Assembly: GCF_041381155.1 (NCBI RefSeq)
Contig: NC_091134.1
Coordinates: 4,460,001-4,524,000, forward strand
Reading direction: 5' to 3'
Origin: Argopecten irradians
Lineage: Eukaryota; Mollusca; Bivalvia; Pectinida; Pectinidae
DNA length: 64,000 bases
The notes under the pieces are model-generated. The model ran no database searches. It saw nothing but the letters and a program-made list of their open reading frames with translations, and had not been told where the DNA came from. The translations under genes and the position numbers were made by a program. Below, in pieces: positions 49,801 through 61,109 of the stretch (positions are counted from its first letter, which is position 1; each line of letters opens with the position of its first letter).

Positions 49801-52800
49801 TATAAAGTCTGTACGCATTCTGATTGGCTGACACGGTTACATTTGACCGAACTACTTATTTCTCAGTGTCATGTCATCATTATCAACGTCATTACTAATC
49901 AAATGACGTCATTCTATGTTGTGATCGCCGCTTGACGTCCAAAACTGCTGTTGGAAAGCGTATGCGTCGTAGTCGTTGTGTCAAAATACGTGACGTTTTC
50001 ATACATGTTAAATATTGAACTTTAGTACTAATAATACATCTTGACGGACAAGAATTTTACTGATGAGTTTCGTAGATTTAACGTGTATGAAACGAACTTG
50101 ATCTTGAAGGTATTATAGCTTGATGAATATCTGGCGAGTAATTGACGATGCTGTGTTGTGCGAAGGCTTTTACATGTACACATGTAGTCCGACATAGTGT
50201 TTTATTTTCTGGAACCAAGTATGAAGATTTGACCTCAATAAAACGTTATGTGTATTATTTAACCCTAAAGATGTTCCAAATTAGAAGAAATTGATATCGA
50301 TAGATTCCTTATCAAACGATGACTTTTAAATACTAGTTATTTTATTGTTGTTGATAAAAAACATTACTACACATTATTTGTATATTTCGGTAAATACATG
50401 TTACCGTATATCCGTCGTATTTCTATCGGCTAAAACGAATATGATTGAGGTAGGAACAGGTCACACAACTCGTGGTGGTTGAATATTGAATTAATTCTAC
50501 ACTCGTGTAAGTTATTTTTTTAAAGTTACAAAAGACACTCGCTAAAGATTGCTATACATTGTATAAATAAAGGTCACACTACTCGTGGTTGTTGAATATT
50601 GAATTAGCAAGTGTCTTTTGTAAATTTTAAAACATAACTCACTCGTGTGGAATAAATTCAATATTCAACAACCACTCATTGTGTAACCTTTAATTATACA
50701 AAGTTTCCCTATGAATCGTATCGTTTAAATAAAATTACTGAAGAGAACACCATGCCAAAAGTTTTCCTCAGTTATTGCGCATATCACTTTAACTAAAACC
50801 AATTGGCTACATTGCTAAAAACAATGACTCGGCAAGTAGGGCGTTAGAATTATACCTGTTGCCCCTATTGTAATGATCGTAAAAGGCAACTATATTTAGG
50901 ATTTTATGCTTTCCCTTCTTCCTTACTGACTTTCTTCTTCCTAACGTCTCCCTAGACACCACCTTAATTTTGGCCTTTGGTTGAGCACTTGCCCGTGTGA
51001 TAGAATATGAGTTCTGTTCCCTGGCCGAGACACACTATAGCCTATAAAATGGTAGTGTTTCTGCTCCTCTTAGTGCTCAGCAGTAAGGGAGTGGGACGAC
51101 TTGTTCAGTACAATGTGACCGGATGGGATGTGGTTGTTTGTCGTCTTCTGTGGCATGCTTCAGTGAGACTATAAAAATCCAACAGTTTTGTATATTTGTA
51201 ATATTAATATAAAATATTACTAAATAGTTATAATTGATCTTAATGCTTACCTCCGCCAAATCGTCTTTGATTTGTTTGATAATATCGATGTATAACGTCA
51301 TGTTATCGAACCATTGAATGGACGAGTAAGTTGACGAGTTCACACTTTGGTTCTGAATGATCTTACTACGCATGTCACCCAGCGTCCTCGTCAGTTCTGT
51401 GTTTGTCAAATATAAATCGGACAGATGTCGGACTTCGGCGGAATAACTTTTGCTGAGCACCAAATACCGTTCTGCTGTAACCTTCTTCTCAACGTATGTT
51501 GCTAATTGGGTGGTGGAAAAACCTCCTTCAAAAGAGAATTAATCATTAATAGATTGTTTTGAGATTTGCGTTGATACTGTAATGAAACTTGCAGTATAAG
51601 TAATTAATATTGATAAATTATTTTGTTTTTAAAAAGATGGAATAAAACATAAATAACTACTTGATGATTGACCATTTATATTTAACAACCTACATAGTCC
51701 ACACAAATACAAAGAAATCAAACATGCTTGAGAACGAAAATCAAGTAATGAATAATTATAATTGAATTCATCTTTAAGATAAGAAGTTTTTATTACCTAG
51801 CCGAACAGCTTTTATGTTTAAATAAACAAAAACAAAATGGTATTTCCGTCTAGGTGATATTTTTGCTGTAAATGCTGTCCTCTGATTGGTCAATATTGGG
51901 TGAAAAATACCCCATATCTTTTCCACCATAAAACTTTATATGTCACTCTGAAAATCTAATTAGTAAATAATCTTAACTATACACTGCTATATTTTCATGA
52001 ACAAGATTGACATACCATACATATTAATTTGATTAAAATAAGTGAATATACATTTATGTCTTTTATTGACCATCAACTAAAAAGGCCACATAATCTGGGT
52101 TTGTCTTTTTACGTAATGGAAGAAAATCAATTAACTTAATTATTTCAACCTGAATTTTCAAAATTCAAGAGAAGCTTGCATAGACATAGCATAGATATGA
52201 TAAATACAATAGTTGATATCTGTCATTTTAGGGTACGAAGTAAAAGCGTCACAATTTTTTGCAGTACTTTAACAGTTTTTATAAGATATTCAAAATTCAA
52301 CGGCCGACAACGTTTCCGGAACAAATATTAAGTATCTACATCAATGGCCTAAGATTCAGGTACAATATAAAAAAATGTGTTAATCTGTAATTAACAAACA
52401 GCTGCGTAGTGTAGTTAGCCAAACTACCGAGCGGTACTTAGATCGACGTCATGAAGGATATGATGACGTTTGTATGTTTTTCAGTTGTCTAGAAAGTGAC
52501 GATGATTGTAGTATTAATGGTAACTTTAAAATATTTTGTTTTTATATTTTTGAAAATAACTAATTATCCATGCATAGAAATAGATGCATTATACACCTTC
52601 GGATCAGGTGCGTAACAAATAGTTATGGTTTTATCGCTTTTTTTGATAATGTATCCCTTTTATAGTCGTAGAATTATGTGTGACAAATATTATCTAAATA
52701 GAGACATGTATTTTTTTCATTTTGTTCTCACCAGGGTCCAATATTATTTAAGGTCATACTCGCGCGTCAATCACCAAGGTGGGCTTAGTAATGTGATCAA

Positions 52801-54078
52801 AAGGAAACAGACTTATAATAATGGTACATATTTTCCATACCTTGAAATATGTGAATGTCGTGCACGGACTTTCCGAATTACACCACGATGAATTAGATTC
52901 ATGTTATAACAATATGTCTTAGGGCATACCTCTGGTAGCTCGAATTAATCTGGTTTTCTTTCGATCATTACTGGGGATTATTGTTATATGTTAGGTTGCA
53001 AAACCAGCATGTTAACGTTAAAGTTTACGTTATTTTCAACATTAATTAAAATGCGCTAAAATATATACATGTAATATATCTCAATAAATATCATAAGTAC
53101 AGCGCGAACATATATTCTTTTAGTAGGAATTATTCGTCACATTTTGTGAAAGCAGATTTTAAACCATTTAAGTGTCACGTAATAGGGAAAATCAAATACA
53201 TTTTACTTAAACATTTCGGCAATTGCTTTAGTTATGAGTCTGAAGATGGAAATAGTACGTTGTATTCAGCCTTAAAACAGTTCGTATAGGAGCTGTCGGA
53301 GAGCAAGGCATTTTTGCGGGGTTTAAGATGCTTCATGATTTTTCATTTTGTTTTAACAACCAGTGATAATCATATCTATCAATTTTGTCTTACCTGTTGC
53401 GAAAAATGTGCTTCCAAGTGCACGTTCTAGTCCTATTTCGTCACTGGCTAAGAGGAGCACATGGTTGGCCACAAGATTCATCCACAGATCGCCACTGGCG
53501 TACAGGATGATGAAATCGGCCACCCAGGATATAATGGCGGCATTGTCACCAGTGTATTTCTCAATTACATCACCAATACTTACGTTTTTAGAAATAACCC
53601 TGTTTCGGTATTCTAGAATATTTTCAAAAAAGCTTGATTTAGATCGAAAGTAAGGCGGTTTTCCCACCGTATATGGTGGCCAGTCGCTTAAACTGTTGAT
53701 GGCATTATTTGTTTCTGCATGCTTCTCTAACAGTGCTGTGTACGCCTGGCTATCGGCATCAGAGCTCAGATATAGCGTACTCATGCCTCTCTCAATCTGT
53801 GTAGAGCGTAATATAGTCCCTGTTTCCAGACTTAGTCTGATTCCTCTTTGGATATTCTCCTTTAGGGATAGAGCTACGACGTTATCAGCCACCTGTAGTG
53901 ACGTTATGACACTTAACACAATGATAGGAACTAATGACAGGGCCAGGATTTTGACGATTTGAAATCTCTGTCCCTTCAGTGATAAGATGTTATATTTACA
54001 GATTTCCGCACAACACCCTGTCGACACCGCCACTTCACTTGATATTCCAAACGATACGTTTCTTGTGCCGGTCGTCAT
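40855..54078 (-). CDS. NIT-domain transmembrane guanylate cyclase (complete, 7 exons, 637 aa)
   Basis: Exons (minus): 54078-53394, 51525-51251, 46689-46257, 45569-45402, 42869-42771, 41427-41336, 41016-40855 (TAA-type stop region at 40857-40855). All have GT-AG borders and matching phases, and together give 1914 nt. Layout: short cytoplasmic N-terminus, TM1 (42-60), extracellular NIT sensor (about 75-330, with [11 protein letters not shown] and [16 protein letters not shown]), TM2 (337-360), a short linker ([18 protein letters not shown]), class III cyclase (415-597) and a 40-residue tail. It makes cGMP. The metal ligands D422 and D466, guanine-selecting E462 and C536, and catalytic N543 and R547 are all present, so a homodimer should be active. 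There is no kinase-homology domain, unlike peptide-receptor cyclases. The ATG at 54078 was chosen because the frame's further 5' extension has only TTG. AATAAA (minus) lies at 40436-40431. The ligand is unproved; NIT domains respond to nitrate/nitrite in bacteria. Confidence 0.9.
43159..43193. repeat. GC-rich hairpin in the cyclase gene's intron 4-5 region
   Basis: CGTACCCGGCC (43159-43169) and GGCCGGGTACG (43183-43193) are perfect 11-bp arms around a 13-base loop. It is far more GC-rich than its surroundings and is probably part of a dispersed element. Confidence 0.75.
44457..44830 (+). pseudogene. LINE 3'-end relic (zinc-knuckle region)
   Basis: A 98-codon frame includes [12 protein letters not shown]...C (Cys codons at 44484 and 44532). 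This resembles the CxxC-ET-xxH-xxxx-C knuckle at the C-terminal end of many non-LTR retrotransposon ORF2 proteins. Further aromatic-rich sequence follows. It lies antisense in intron 4 of the cyclase gene. Only this end is present. Confidence 0.45.
45915..46135 (-). mobile_element. 530-bp interspersed repeat family, inverted 3'-half copy
   Basis: It begins with the (TTTG)n complement of the tail and GATTAACAGCCAGGGTCATG, and ends with TATCACTGAAGCATGCCACC and GAAGACACCAAGCAC. It is inserted in the 0.7-kb intron 3 of the cyclase gene (45570-46256). Confidence 0.8.
50455..50695. repeat. foldback element in cyclase intron 2
   Basis: The left arm AGGTCACACAACTCGTGGTG...AATATTGAATTAATTC is mirrored by GAATAAATTCAATATTCAAC...TTGTGTAACCTT on the right. 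An extra partial copy of the arm (GGTCACACTACTCGTGGTTG) sits in the centre. Non-coding. Confidence 0.75.
50833..51185 (+). mobile_element. 530-bp interspersed repeat family, tailless copy
   Basis: Starts GTAGGGCGTTAGAATTATAC, keeps ATGATCGTAAAAGGCAACTA, GCCGAGACACACTATAGCC and GGAGTGGGACGACTTG, and stops at CAGTGAGACTATAAAAATCC. It lies in intron 2, 65 bp from exon 2 of the cyclase gene. Confidence 0.8.
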
Positions 54079-57024
54079 TGTAACGGATGTTATCAAAACA
54101 CCAATTAAATAAACCTTTAGCCACAAGTTATATCATGATGGCGAAAAGACAACTATAAATTATAATTCATGTAACACTTCCGACATTAGGATATTTCAAT
54201 TACAGATAAAATTGTGTCAGTTTGAACCATAAAAGTATCTCTGTCACCTTTTGATGTATATTCCAATCACATGTCATAATATTCTTTAGGATTTGTGAAC
54301 TCGTGGCAATCCGTAATGATGGCGTATCACTTTCCCGTAAAGTGTCAATAGTTCAGTATCGCCAGCAGTTTTAAATGCCATTCTATCATACATTTCTGTA
54401 AATACATTGATATTCTGGATAGAAACTAATATCATTAATTCGTGTTAAATCATAATTCTAGACCACCAGATTCGACGAAATGTTTCCATAGTGTATACGT
54501 ACACTCATAACATCAAGCATTTTATCGTGTTACAAATGGATGTTAATGAATAAGTAACCAATATTATACACGTACAGGTCCAACGCCTCTGTTTCCAAAT
54601 ATACAATTAACTGATGATATTTCAGCGTGGTAACCGCCCTGTGTTTGTCCCCGTAGTTGACTGCTTGTGGAATCAGTGACGGTGAGTGTGTTTATACTAG
54701 TGCTATAATTCCTCAACTGTTGAGAGTCATGGTTATCGATTGTCACAGCTTAAGGCGTATTACATGAATGTGCTTTTTAACCTCGATTGGGGAAAATTGC
54801 CTTATCTATCAATAATATTTGATGTTCTTCAATAATTGGTACAAAAAGAAACCAAAGACAGGCAACGAAACGTGAAAGTTTATCATGATTAGAGAATATG
54901 GCTTTAATGATATTATTCCCGGAAGATGTTAATCTCACGTAAACGGGAAAATAGGAATTACCTTTTCCGTAAATAGGCCATGAAGTTCTCAATAAGTTCT
55001 TAAAGATCCACTACCTTTCCGAAACAAAAAATAAAAAATTCTTAATAAAAATATTTACACGAGAAATTAATACCGATGGCCAAAGATAAGGAATGTGATA
55101 CCAAACAACGACTCGCGGTAATTTGAACGACGGCGGGAAACCAAAAACGACCCGGGTTATGAAAATCAGCATGTAATTTATATAAATTAAATTGCTAAGA
55201 AGGTTGTGGTTAGTCAATAACTTTTGTTTCTCTTTAAAATGATCAATTTTATTTTACATTCCCATTTAAACATTAAAACCCGTTTCGGAATGGTAGTGGG
55301 CCTTTAATGGACATAGAAAGCCGATAACTAATGCGTTAACGGGTTTCATACTATGGTTATGAGTTCATGATATGAAGCCTTACTAAGAACAAAGTTAAAC
55401 TATAAACCATGATAAAATTAAAAAAGAAATATAATGTAAAGTGGAGCCGTGTGACAATGGTCGTCTGAAGCTTGGAGAGCTTTGTATGTTTCCGTGTGAT
55501 ATGAGAGTGATGAAGTAATAACTTATGACCGCCAAACGGGAAAACTATCTTCATATTAGAGAAATTAAAGGATTTTTCGATAACATCTATTTTTTATAAA
55601 ACATTTACCAAAAACTAGAAAGTTAATATTGCCTCGATAATGTTCTTCCTTTGCTTCATGATAAATATCCAGCGTGTACACGTTCATCAAGTAGCCTACA
55701 CATGTTGTTAGACACCAAGGCGTGCTACCTTCTAATTAGAGGATATTGCTTTGATGATATCAAACCATTTACAGATGTATAGAACAAAAACCCGAAACGT
55801 GAAAGATTATCTTGCTGATTAAACATAATCTTCTCGTCACACCTTCAATGCTAGAGGGTTCTAATTCCATAAGCATGCTCCATTCACGTCTAAAATACCT
55901 ACAGCTCTGTATAACGAAAGGTGACAAGTGATTCGTCAACGTCATTGTTTCTATTGTGACGTCACGATAACGTCGGGTTTCCACGCCATTCTAGGATGAT
56001 TTTTATTCATCGTGGAAAGCAAAATTATGTTGGTGTATAAGAACAGAATAGGAATGAGATAAATATGATGACTATGGCCATGATACAACTACAGTAGGTC
56101 TCTGCTACTGGTTACCGGGTCGGTAAGGTAGAATATATCAGACACAGCACAATATGCCGTAGCTGAATACAGCAAGAGATTGAAACTACAATCAGTTGCC
56201 AACAGATGTCAACATATCCTTGTATTCATAGAAATGTATGATGCTTCAGATGTGATGGTCGACATAATAGTTGTTTACTTAGATATCTACATATACAGCC
56301 ATCAGGATTACATGGAATGTTGCTATCTGTCATAAATCCACACTATAAGTGACAGTGACGATTAATTTCAATTTCATCTTATACATAATTCATCAATAAT
56401 TACATAAAGTGTCGCACCAATGTCCGTATTAACTTTATGTCCTAGGATGCCGACAATCGATTGACGCGACTACAATATCACATCGACCCTTCAAACAAAC
56501 CATTTTCATCTACTGAAATGTATAAAGGGACAATTACATTTTCGCACTCGGAATGAATATTAATGAGATATTGTGTATTTGTTTTATCGTGGAAGCGTGT
56601 ATGTATAAAATAGGAGACATATTCGAACTAATCCTATAGCAAGGTACCACAGTCTCCATATACGGACACAATAGAAAGACGACAGCAAGGCTCCCTATTC
56701 TTAACGGTGCTGTTATGAGCTGAAATCAAGAAGCCTGCCGACAACCATATGGCTTCAACATCAGACAAATTTCCGAATTAGCTGCATGTTATTAGTTGAT
56801 ATATCCAAGGAAACGTGGAGGAGTTGAAAAAAATATCATATTGAAAATAAACAAATGACGATTGGTGCATTCACCTAAAACGACCTGAATTTTAGCGATT
56901 GCATTCATTGGAAAAATGCGACGATATTTACAAAAGAATTCCTTTTGTGTTAATAGTATCCATTTCAGTTAATAAATGAAGATACTTTCATCAAATGACA
57001 GATATAAATTAATCACAAAGGTTA
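54079..57024. other. intergenic between the cyclase start and the secreted-protein gene
   Basis: This should contain the cyclase promoter. TATAATTTATAG on the minus strand near 54165-54152 is a possible TATA element, about 80 bases upstream of the ATG. A 60-codon minus frame at 54564-54746 has no splice support. A fragment of the 25.5-kb tandem repeat lies near 55925-56000. Nothing else is recognisable. Confidence 0.45.
55925..56000. repeat. solo fragment of the 25.5-26.5 kb tandem repeat spacer
   Basis: TCTATTGTGACGTCACGATA followed by ACGTCGGGTTTCCACGCCAT matches the spacer of the array at 25521-26560, including the TGACGTCA octamer, but without the palindromic part. Confidence 0.75.
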
Positions 57025-57033
57025 TATACTTTT

Positions 57034-57078
57034 TTTATTTCCATAATGCTCACAACACGAAAATGAAGACCTGTGAAC
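57034..57078 (-). terminator. 3'UTR last exon with polyadenylation signal
   Basis: On the minus strand a strong acceptor (TTTTTTTCTCTTTTGCAG) ends at 57079. AATAAA follows at 57039-57034. It pairs with a donor CT|GTAAGT at 57500, two bases after the stop codon of the secreted-protein gene, giving a 422-bp 3'UTR intron. Confidence 0.6.
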
Positions 57079-57502
57079 CTGCAAAAGAGAAAAAAACCAA
57101 TAAGGATATAACTACAATCTAATGTCAACTAATAACATTGGAATGAGTAAATCAGCCTGTTTAAATATACTCGATGAAATCATAGAAAATACGTAGAGGA
57201 TATTAAATGAAACCCAATATCAAGAAGCATTTTAACCTTTTCTAGAGCTACATTGATGTATACGTTAAACATTCTTAAACATATGATATTTAGGGTTTTT
57301 AATTGAAAAACAAACTGTTTTTAAAATCTTATTTTCTAAAACGCAATTCTGTTGAGACTGCGATGTGACGTCATTGTATTGTAACAGCATAATTGTATTA
57401 TAACATCATAATCACTGCCTTGTTTTAGCAGCTGCGTAATACATCCGCTGCTGCCAATACTGTTGTCAACATAACGTCCCCGATAATTCTCTGTACTTAC
57501 AG

Positions 57503-60500
57503 CTAGTTTTCTGGGGAGGACACACCAACTGTTGTACCAGAGGTTCCAGTAGACTGAGCGCCAACCATAAACATTTTATCACCATGGCATGCCATACTGA
57601 TAATACGGGAGTGCTTCTCCAGCTGAGCATCGGTCAGTGGTGTCTCTGCACCAGACATCATGGCCATCATTTTGAGCTGTTATAGATTAAAATCTCAGGT
57701 TAATAACCGTTCTTTCATGATATTATGGCGAGCAGGAGGCTTGTATTGGGAAATCAAAGGAGATATTATCAAGTTGAGAAAAAAATGTAAAACAGTATTT
57801 GCTTGAAAAAGTTACAAAAAAGTTAGAGTGTATTGAAATTATGAAGTTATTGCTATATTGAGTTTATCAAAAAGCGTCCATTTGCACATGAACATGAAAA
57901 ATAAAAGTATATGATAATGAAAACGAAAGTATAATAAAAAAAACGAACATCGGAGGTAAATATGCGATACTCTATATGTATTCTATTTGGCTTTGCCTCG
58001 TCCAGTACAACTTTTTGTGTATTCACTATATTTCCGCATCACGTCTGTGATGCACTAAAAGGTATTGCTATAAATAGTTGTTAATATTGTATCTAATATG
58101 ACCATTTCAAAAGGCGATATCTGCATTTTTATGATGATAGAATAAATGGAATTGTCGTCTGTTTATGGATAAAATATCTGAAATATATCACCAAACAGAA
58201 CAACAATATCTGATACAAGACTCAGGGCAGAAAGGATGAGGATGTTCCTTGAAATGTCCTTGAGCCATATCATCGTTTCGTTAATATCATATCATTGTAT
58301 TTGCTTTATCAATAGAGATCAAATATTGGTGATCTGTATGAATTTAAAGATCTGAGAGGGAAGTCACCCATGAGTTACCCTGCAGTTGAAAATTAAAAGT
58401 GTACCTAGTTTAGCTCAATTACATTTTAGCACAGAACTGGTTTGGATTTATATTGAATAAAATTGATATGTAAATAGTTTTATACAAATGAATCCCGTAC
58501 CTCTAGGCGTTCCATTCCGGTTGGTGAGTGTACGTAGGTCTCTTGGCTTCCTTCCATTGGCATGAAATAGCAGGTGTGGGAAGTGGAAGCAATCAGGTAA
58601 TGCTGTTGTTTAGAGTTTGAAATGAATGCGATTCTTAAAAATACCTTGCACACTTTTAGAACACGTGTATCGCAGGAGAATATTGGTTTGATAAACCACA
58701 AAAATCTTAAAAAATAACGTCTGTAAACAGTTAGTATCATTACATGGATGAACAGATATCATAAGTAATGTGATAATTACACAAATTGTTAATTATATGG
58801 TATTGGAAACTAAAATAATTTTGTTATGGTAAAACTATCAAATAATCGTTATTTTAATCAAGGTTGAGTGATAAATGTAACATACGTCACAAATGGACAT
58901 CAATTTACACACGTAGCACTGAATCACTTACCGTAGCGGGATCGTAGATAAAGCTAACACTTCCTTGTTCCGGGTGAGCATGAGTTCCTCCTTGATGGAA
59001 ACCACCATGGTGGTGAATCTGGTAACAAATCATCATTTGTATATACAAATTATATCGCATTTCATATTCCTCTTCATTTTTAAACAGTTAACTGCCGAGT
59101 TCACCTGGGAAATGTTTGTGATGGATTTTGTCTTGAAAACTATTTCGATTAAAGAGGATTCCGCTAGAACTTGTAGTAAAGAACATCACGTTCAAGGGCT
59201 AGTTTAAGATACAGAACGTATATTATAGGGTTAAATATGCCATTGTTGATTCGCTCTATTGTAAGATTTAGTTATTTAAAGCCATATTTTTCTACGTTGA
59301 ATACACGAGTTAATTCTTGGCTCAAAGTGGTTAATCTGTTTGCTCATACTTAAAAATATGATACGATAGTACGATAGTAATTGATGAATTCTATCAACAC
59401 CTAATATAGTTCTAGACCACCTTTTCTTTATAAACTCGCATATATTACTTCCTGTCATTGATATGTTAAGACGAGAAGAAGGTAATTCCTAACACCTAGA
59501 AAGCTTTGAAAATTATAAAAAAATGCTACCGTTACTAAATGATGTCCGATGATAATAAAACGTAAACAAATGCTGCTGTTTTAGTAGTCATAATTGATAT
59601 CCAATGTCGATTGGTATATTTTTGAGGATTAATCGAATTTTTCTCTACCTAGAGGGTGTGACAACAAAATCACAACCCGAGGGATAATTCATAAACGTCC
59701 AACCCGAGACTTGCCGAGGGTTGTGATTTTTTTTCTCCCACATACTCCAGAAAAAGAAGAGATAATAACCTATATAGAAGTATTTTCACCGTGACATGAG
59801 CATGGTCACATCGCCTGCACGTCAATATTGATGACGTCATCGACAATGCACGCCACAGTCAGACCGCATGAAGTCATGAGGTCACGTAATTGTCTTCAGG
59901 TTCAAAAGGTTAGCGCGCGCAATCTGTCATATCCTAGGGGTTGACAGAGAAATCTTTAACGCCTAAAACCGGTGGCAAATCAGTGAATGGTGGGAAATAA
60001 ATATTCAACTTGTTCGGTTAACATTAGTGTGTCTTTTCAGTATTTACAGTAAACACTCTACCTTCCGTTGTTACCGAAACTGCGCATTTTGATCTAAGGA
60101 AGCTTCCTTTCGGATTCCTAAAAATTCCCTTTTAGTGACATGCTTATTTCAATGATATGATTGATATAGCAGTTATTATAACAGAAGCCATTTCAATATA
60201 TCCGTACATTTCCATATTTCATTCAATCAGTTCCATCCTATGCATGTCGAGCTCTAAAGAAATGTTATTTAAATGACATTAAAAGAAAGAAATCTAGCTT
60301 GTGAATCACTTGAAGCAAATTCAAGATTTAATCACACGTGAGGTTTCATCAAGAATTGTGTAAGCCTATATGTTTTAATATAGTATTTATCAATTATTAT
60401 TTTTGATAATTGTACATGCTGCCTTATTGCATGATTGTAAAAGGCGACTAACTTTAGGATCTTATCTTGTCCCCTCTTTCTACCTTGCTTTCTTCTTCCT

Positions 60501-60896
60501 AATGTCACCCTTTACACCGCCTCACTCTTGGCCTTCTGCTGAGCGTTCGCCCATGTGAGGTATGCTCTGGGCTCTGTCCGCTTGCCGAGACACACCAAAG
60601 TCTATCAAAGTGGTAGTTTCTGCTCCTTCTTAGCGCTCAGCATTAAGGGAGTGGGGAGACTGATTCGCCCGTTGTCAGTATAATGTGACCAAGTGGGGTG
60701 TATCGCTTAGTGTCTTCGGAGTTCCACTATACTAAGAGACACACCGCGCACTTCATACACGTAGCACACAACATATATAGGAGCCGTGCTTACATGACCC
60801 TGGCTGTTAATAGGACGTTAATTAAACAAACAATTGATGACATACCTGCGATGCAGCTACGGCAATCAAAGTGACAGCTGTGACAAGTCCTAACAT
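57503..60896 (-). CDS. small secreted protein with BRICHOS-like pattern (complete, 137 aa)
   Basis: Coding exons (minus): 60896-60846, 59018-58932, 58602-58501, 57676-57503 (TAG). All three introns are phase 0 and GT-AG. Exon 1 is almost exactly a signal peptide (MLGLVTAVTLIAVAASQ). Exon 2 is His/Gly-rich (HHHGGFHQGGTHAH, 19-32) and ends in SVSFIYDPAT. Exon 3 contains HTCYFMPM, exon 4 TPLTDAQLEKHSRIISMACHGDKMF. D43, C57 and C110 fall in the order and rough spacing of the BRICHOS domain (one Asp, two disulphide Cys), a chaperone-like module of secreted or membrane precursors. The similarity is by pattern only and the family is not certain. C57-C110 would be the only disulphide. The His-rich part could bind metal (inference). 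It is followed by a 3'UTR intron. Confidence 0.8.
59650..59750. repeat. palindromic element around AATCACAACCC
   Basis: GTGTGACAACAAAATCACAACCCGAG is mirrored by GAGGGTTGTGATTTTTTTTC...CCCACATAC around a loop that repeats AACCCGAG. It lies in intron 1 of the secreted-protein gene. Confidence 0.7.
60405..60832 (+). mobile_element. 530-bp interspersed repeat family, near-complete copy beside a splice donor
   Basis: Contains TGCATGATTGTAAAAGGCGA, GAGACACACCAAAGTCTATC and the tail CTGTTAATAGGACGTTAATT-AAACAAACA. There is a short internal gap (the GCATGCTTCAGTG section is missing). Its tail ends about 13 bases from the donor of exon 1 of the secreted-protein gene (GT at 60845-60844). Confidence 0.85.
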
Positions 60897-61094
60897 ATTG
60901 CGCTGAATTGTCCAAATACAAATCAGTTTCGTTTCCACAGGTATACTTATAGGTATGGACAATGTCTTATCATGATGTTCCTATCTCAGTCAGCTGCAAA
61001 TGTAGGGCATGATTTGGATCGCTACATCCCGTGAACAAACCATGTAAATGTAAATATCCTACTTCATAAAGTAATTCATGATTGCTTGGTTGAA

Positions 61095-61102
61095 TTTATA
61101 TA
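61095..61102 (-). promoter_or_regulatory. candidate TATA box of the secreted-protein gene
   Basis: TATATAAA on the minus strand, about 200 bases upstream of the ATG at 60896. This would imply a 5'UTR of about 170 bases. The only support is its position. Confidence 0.3.
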
Positions 61103-61109
61103 TATTCTA

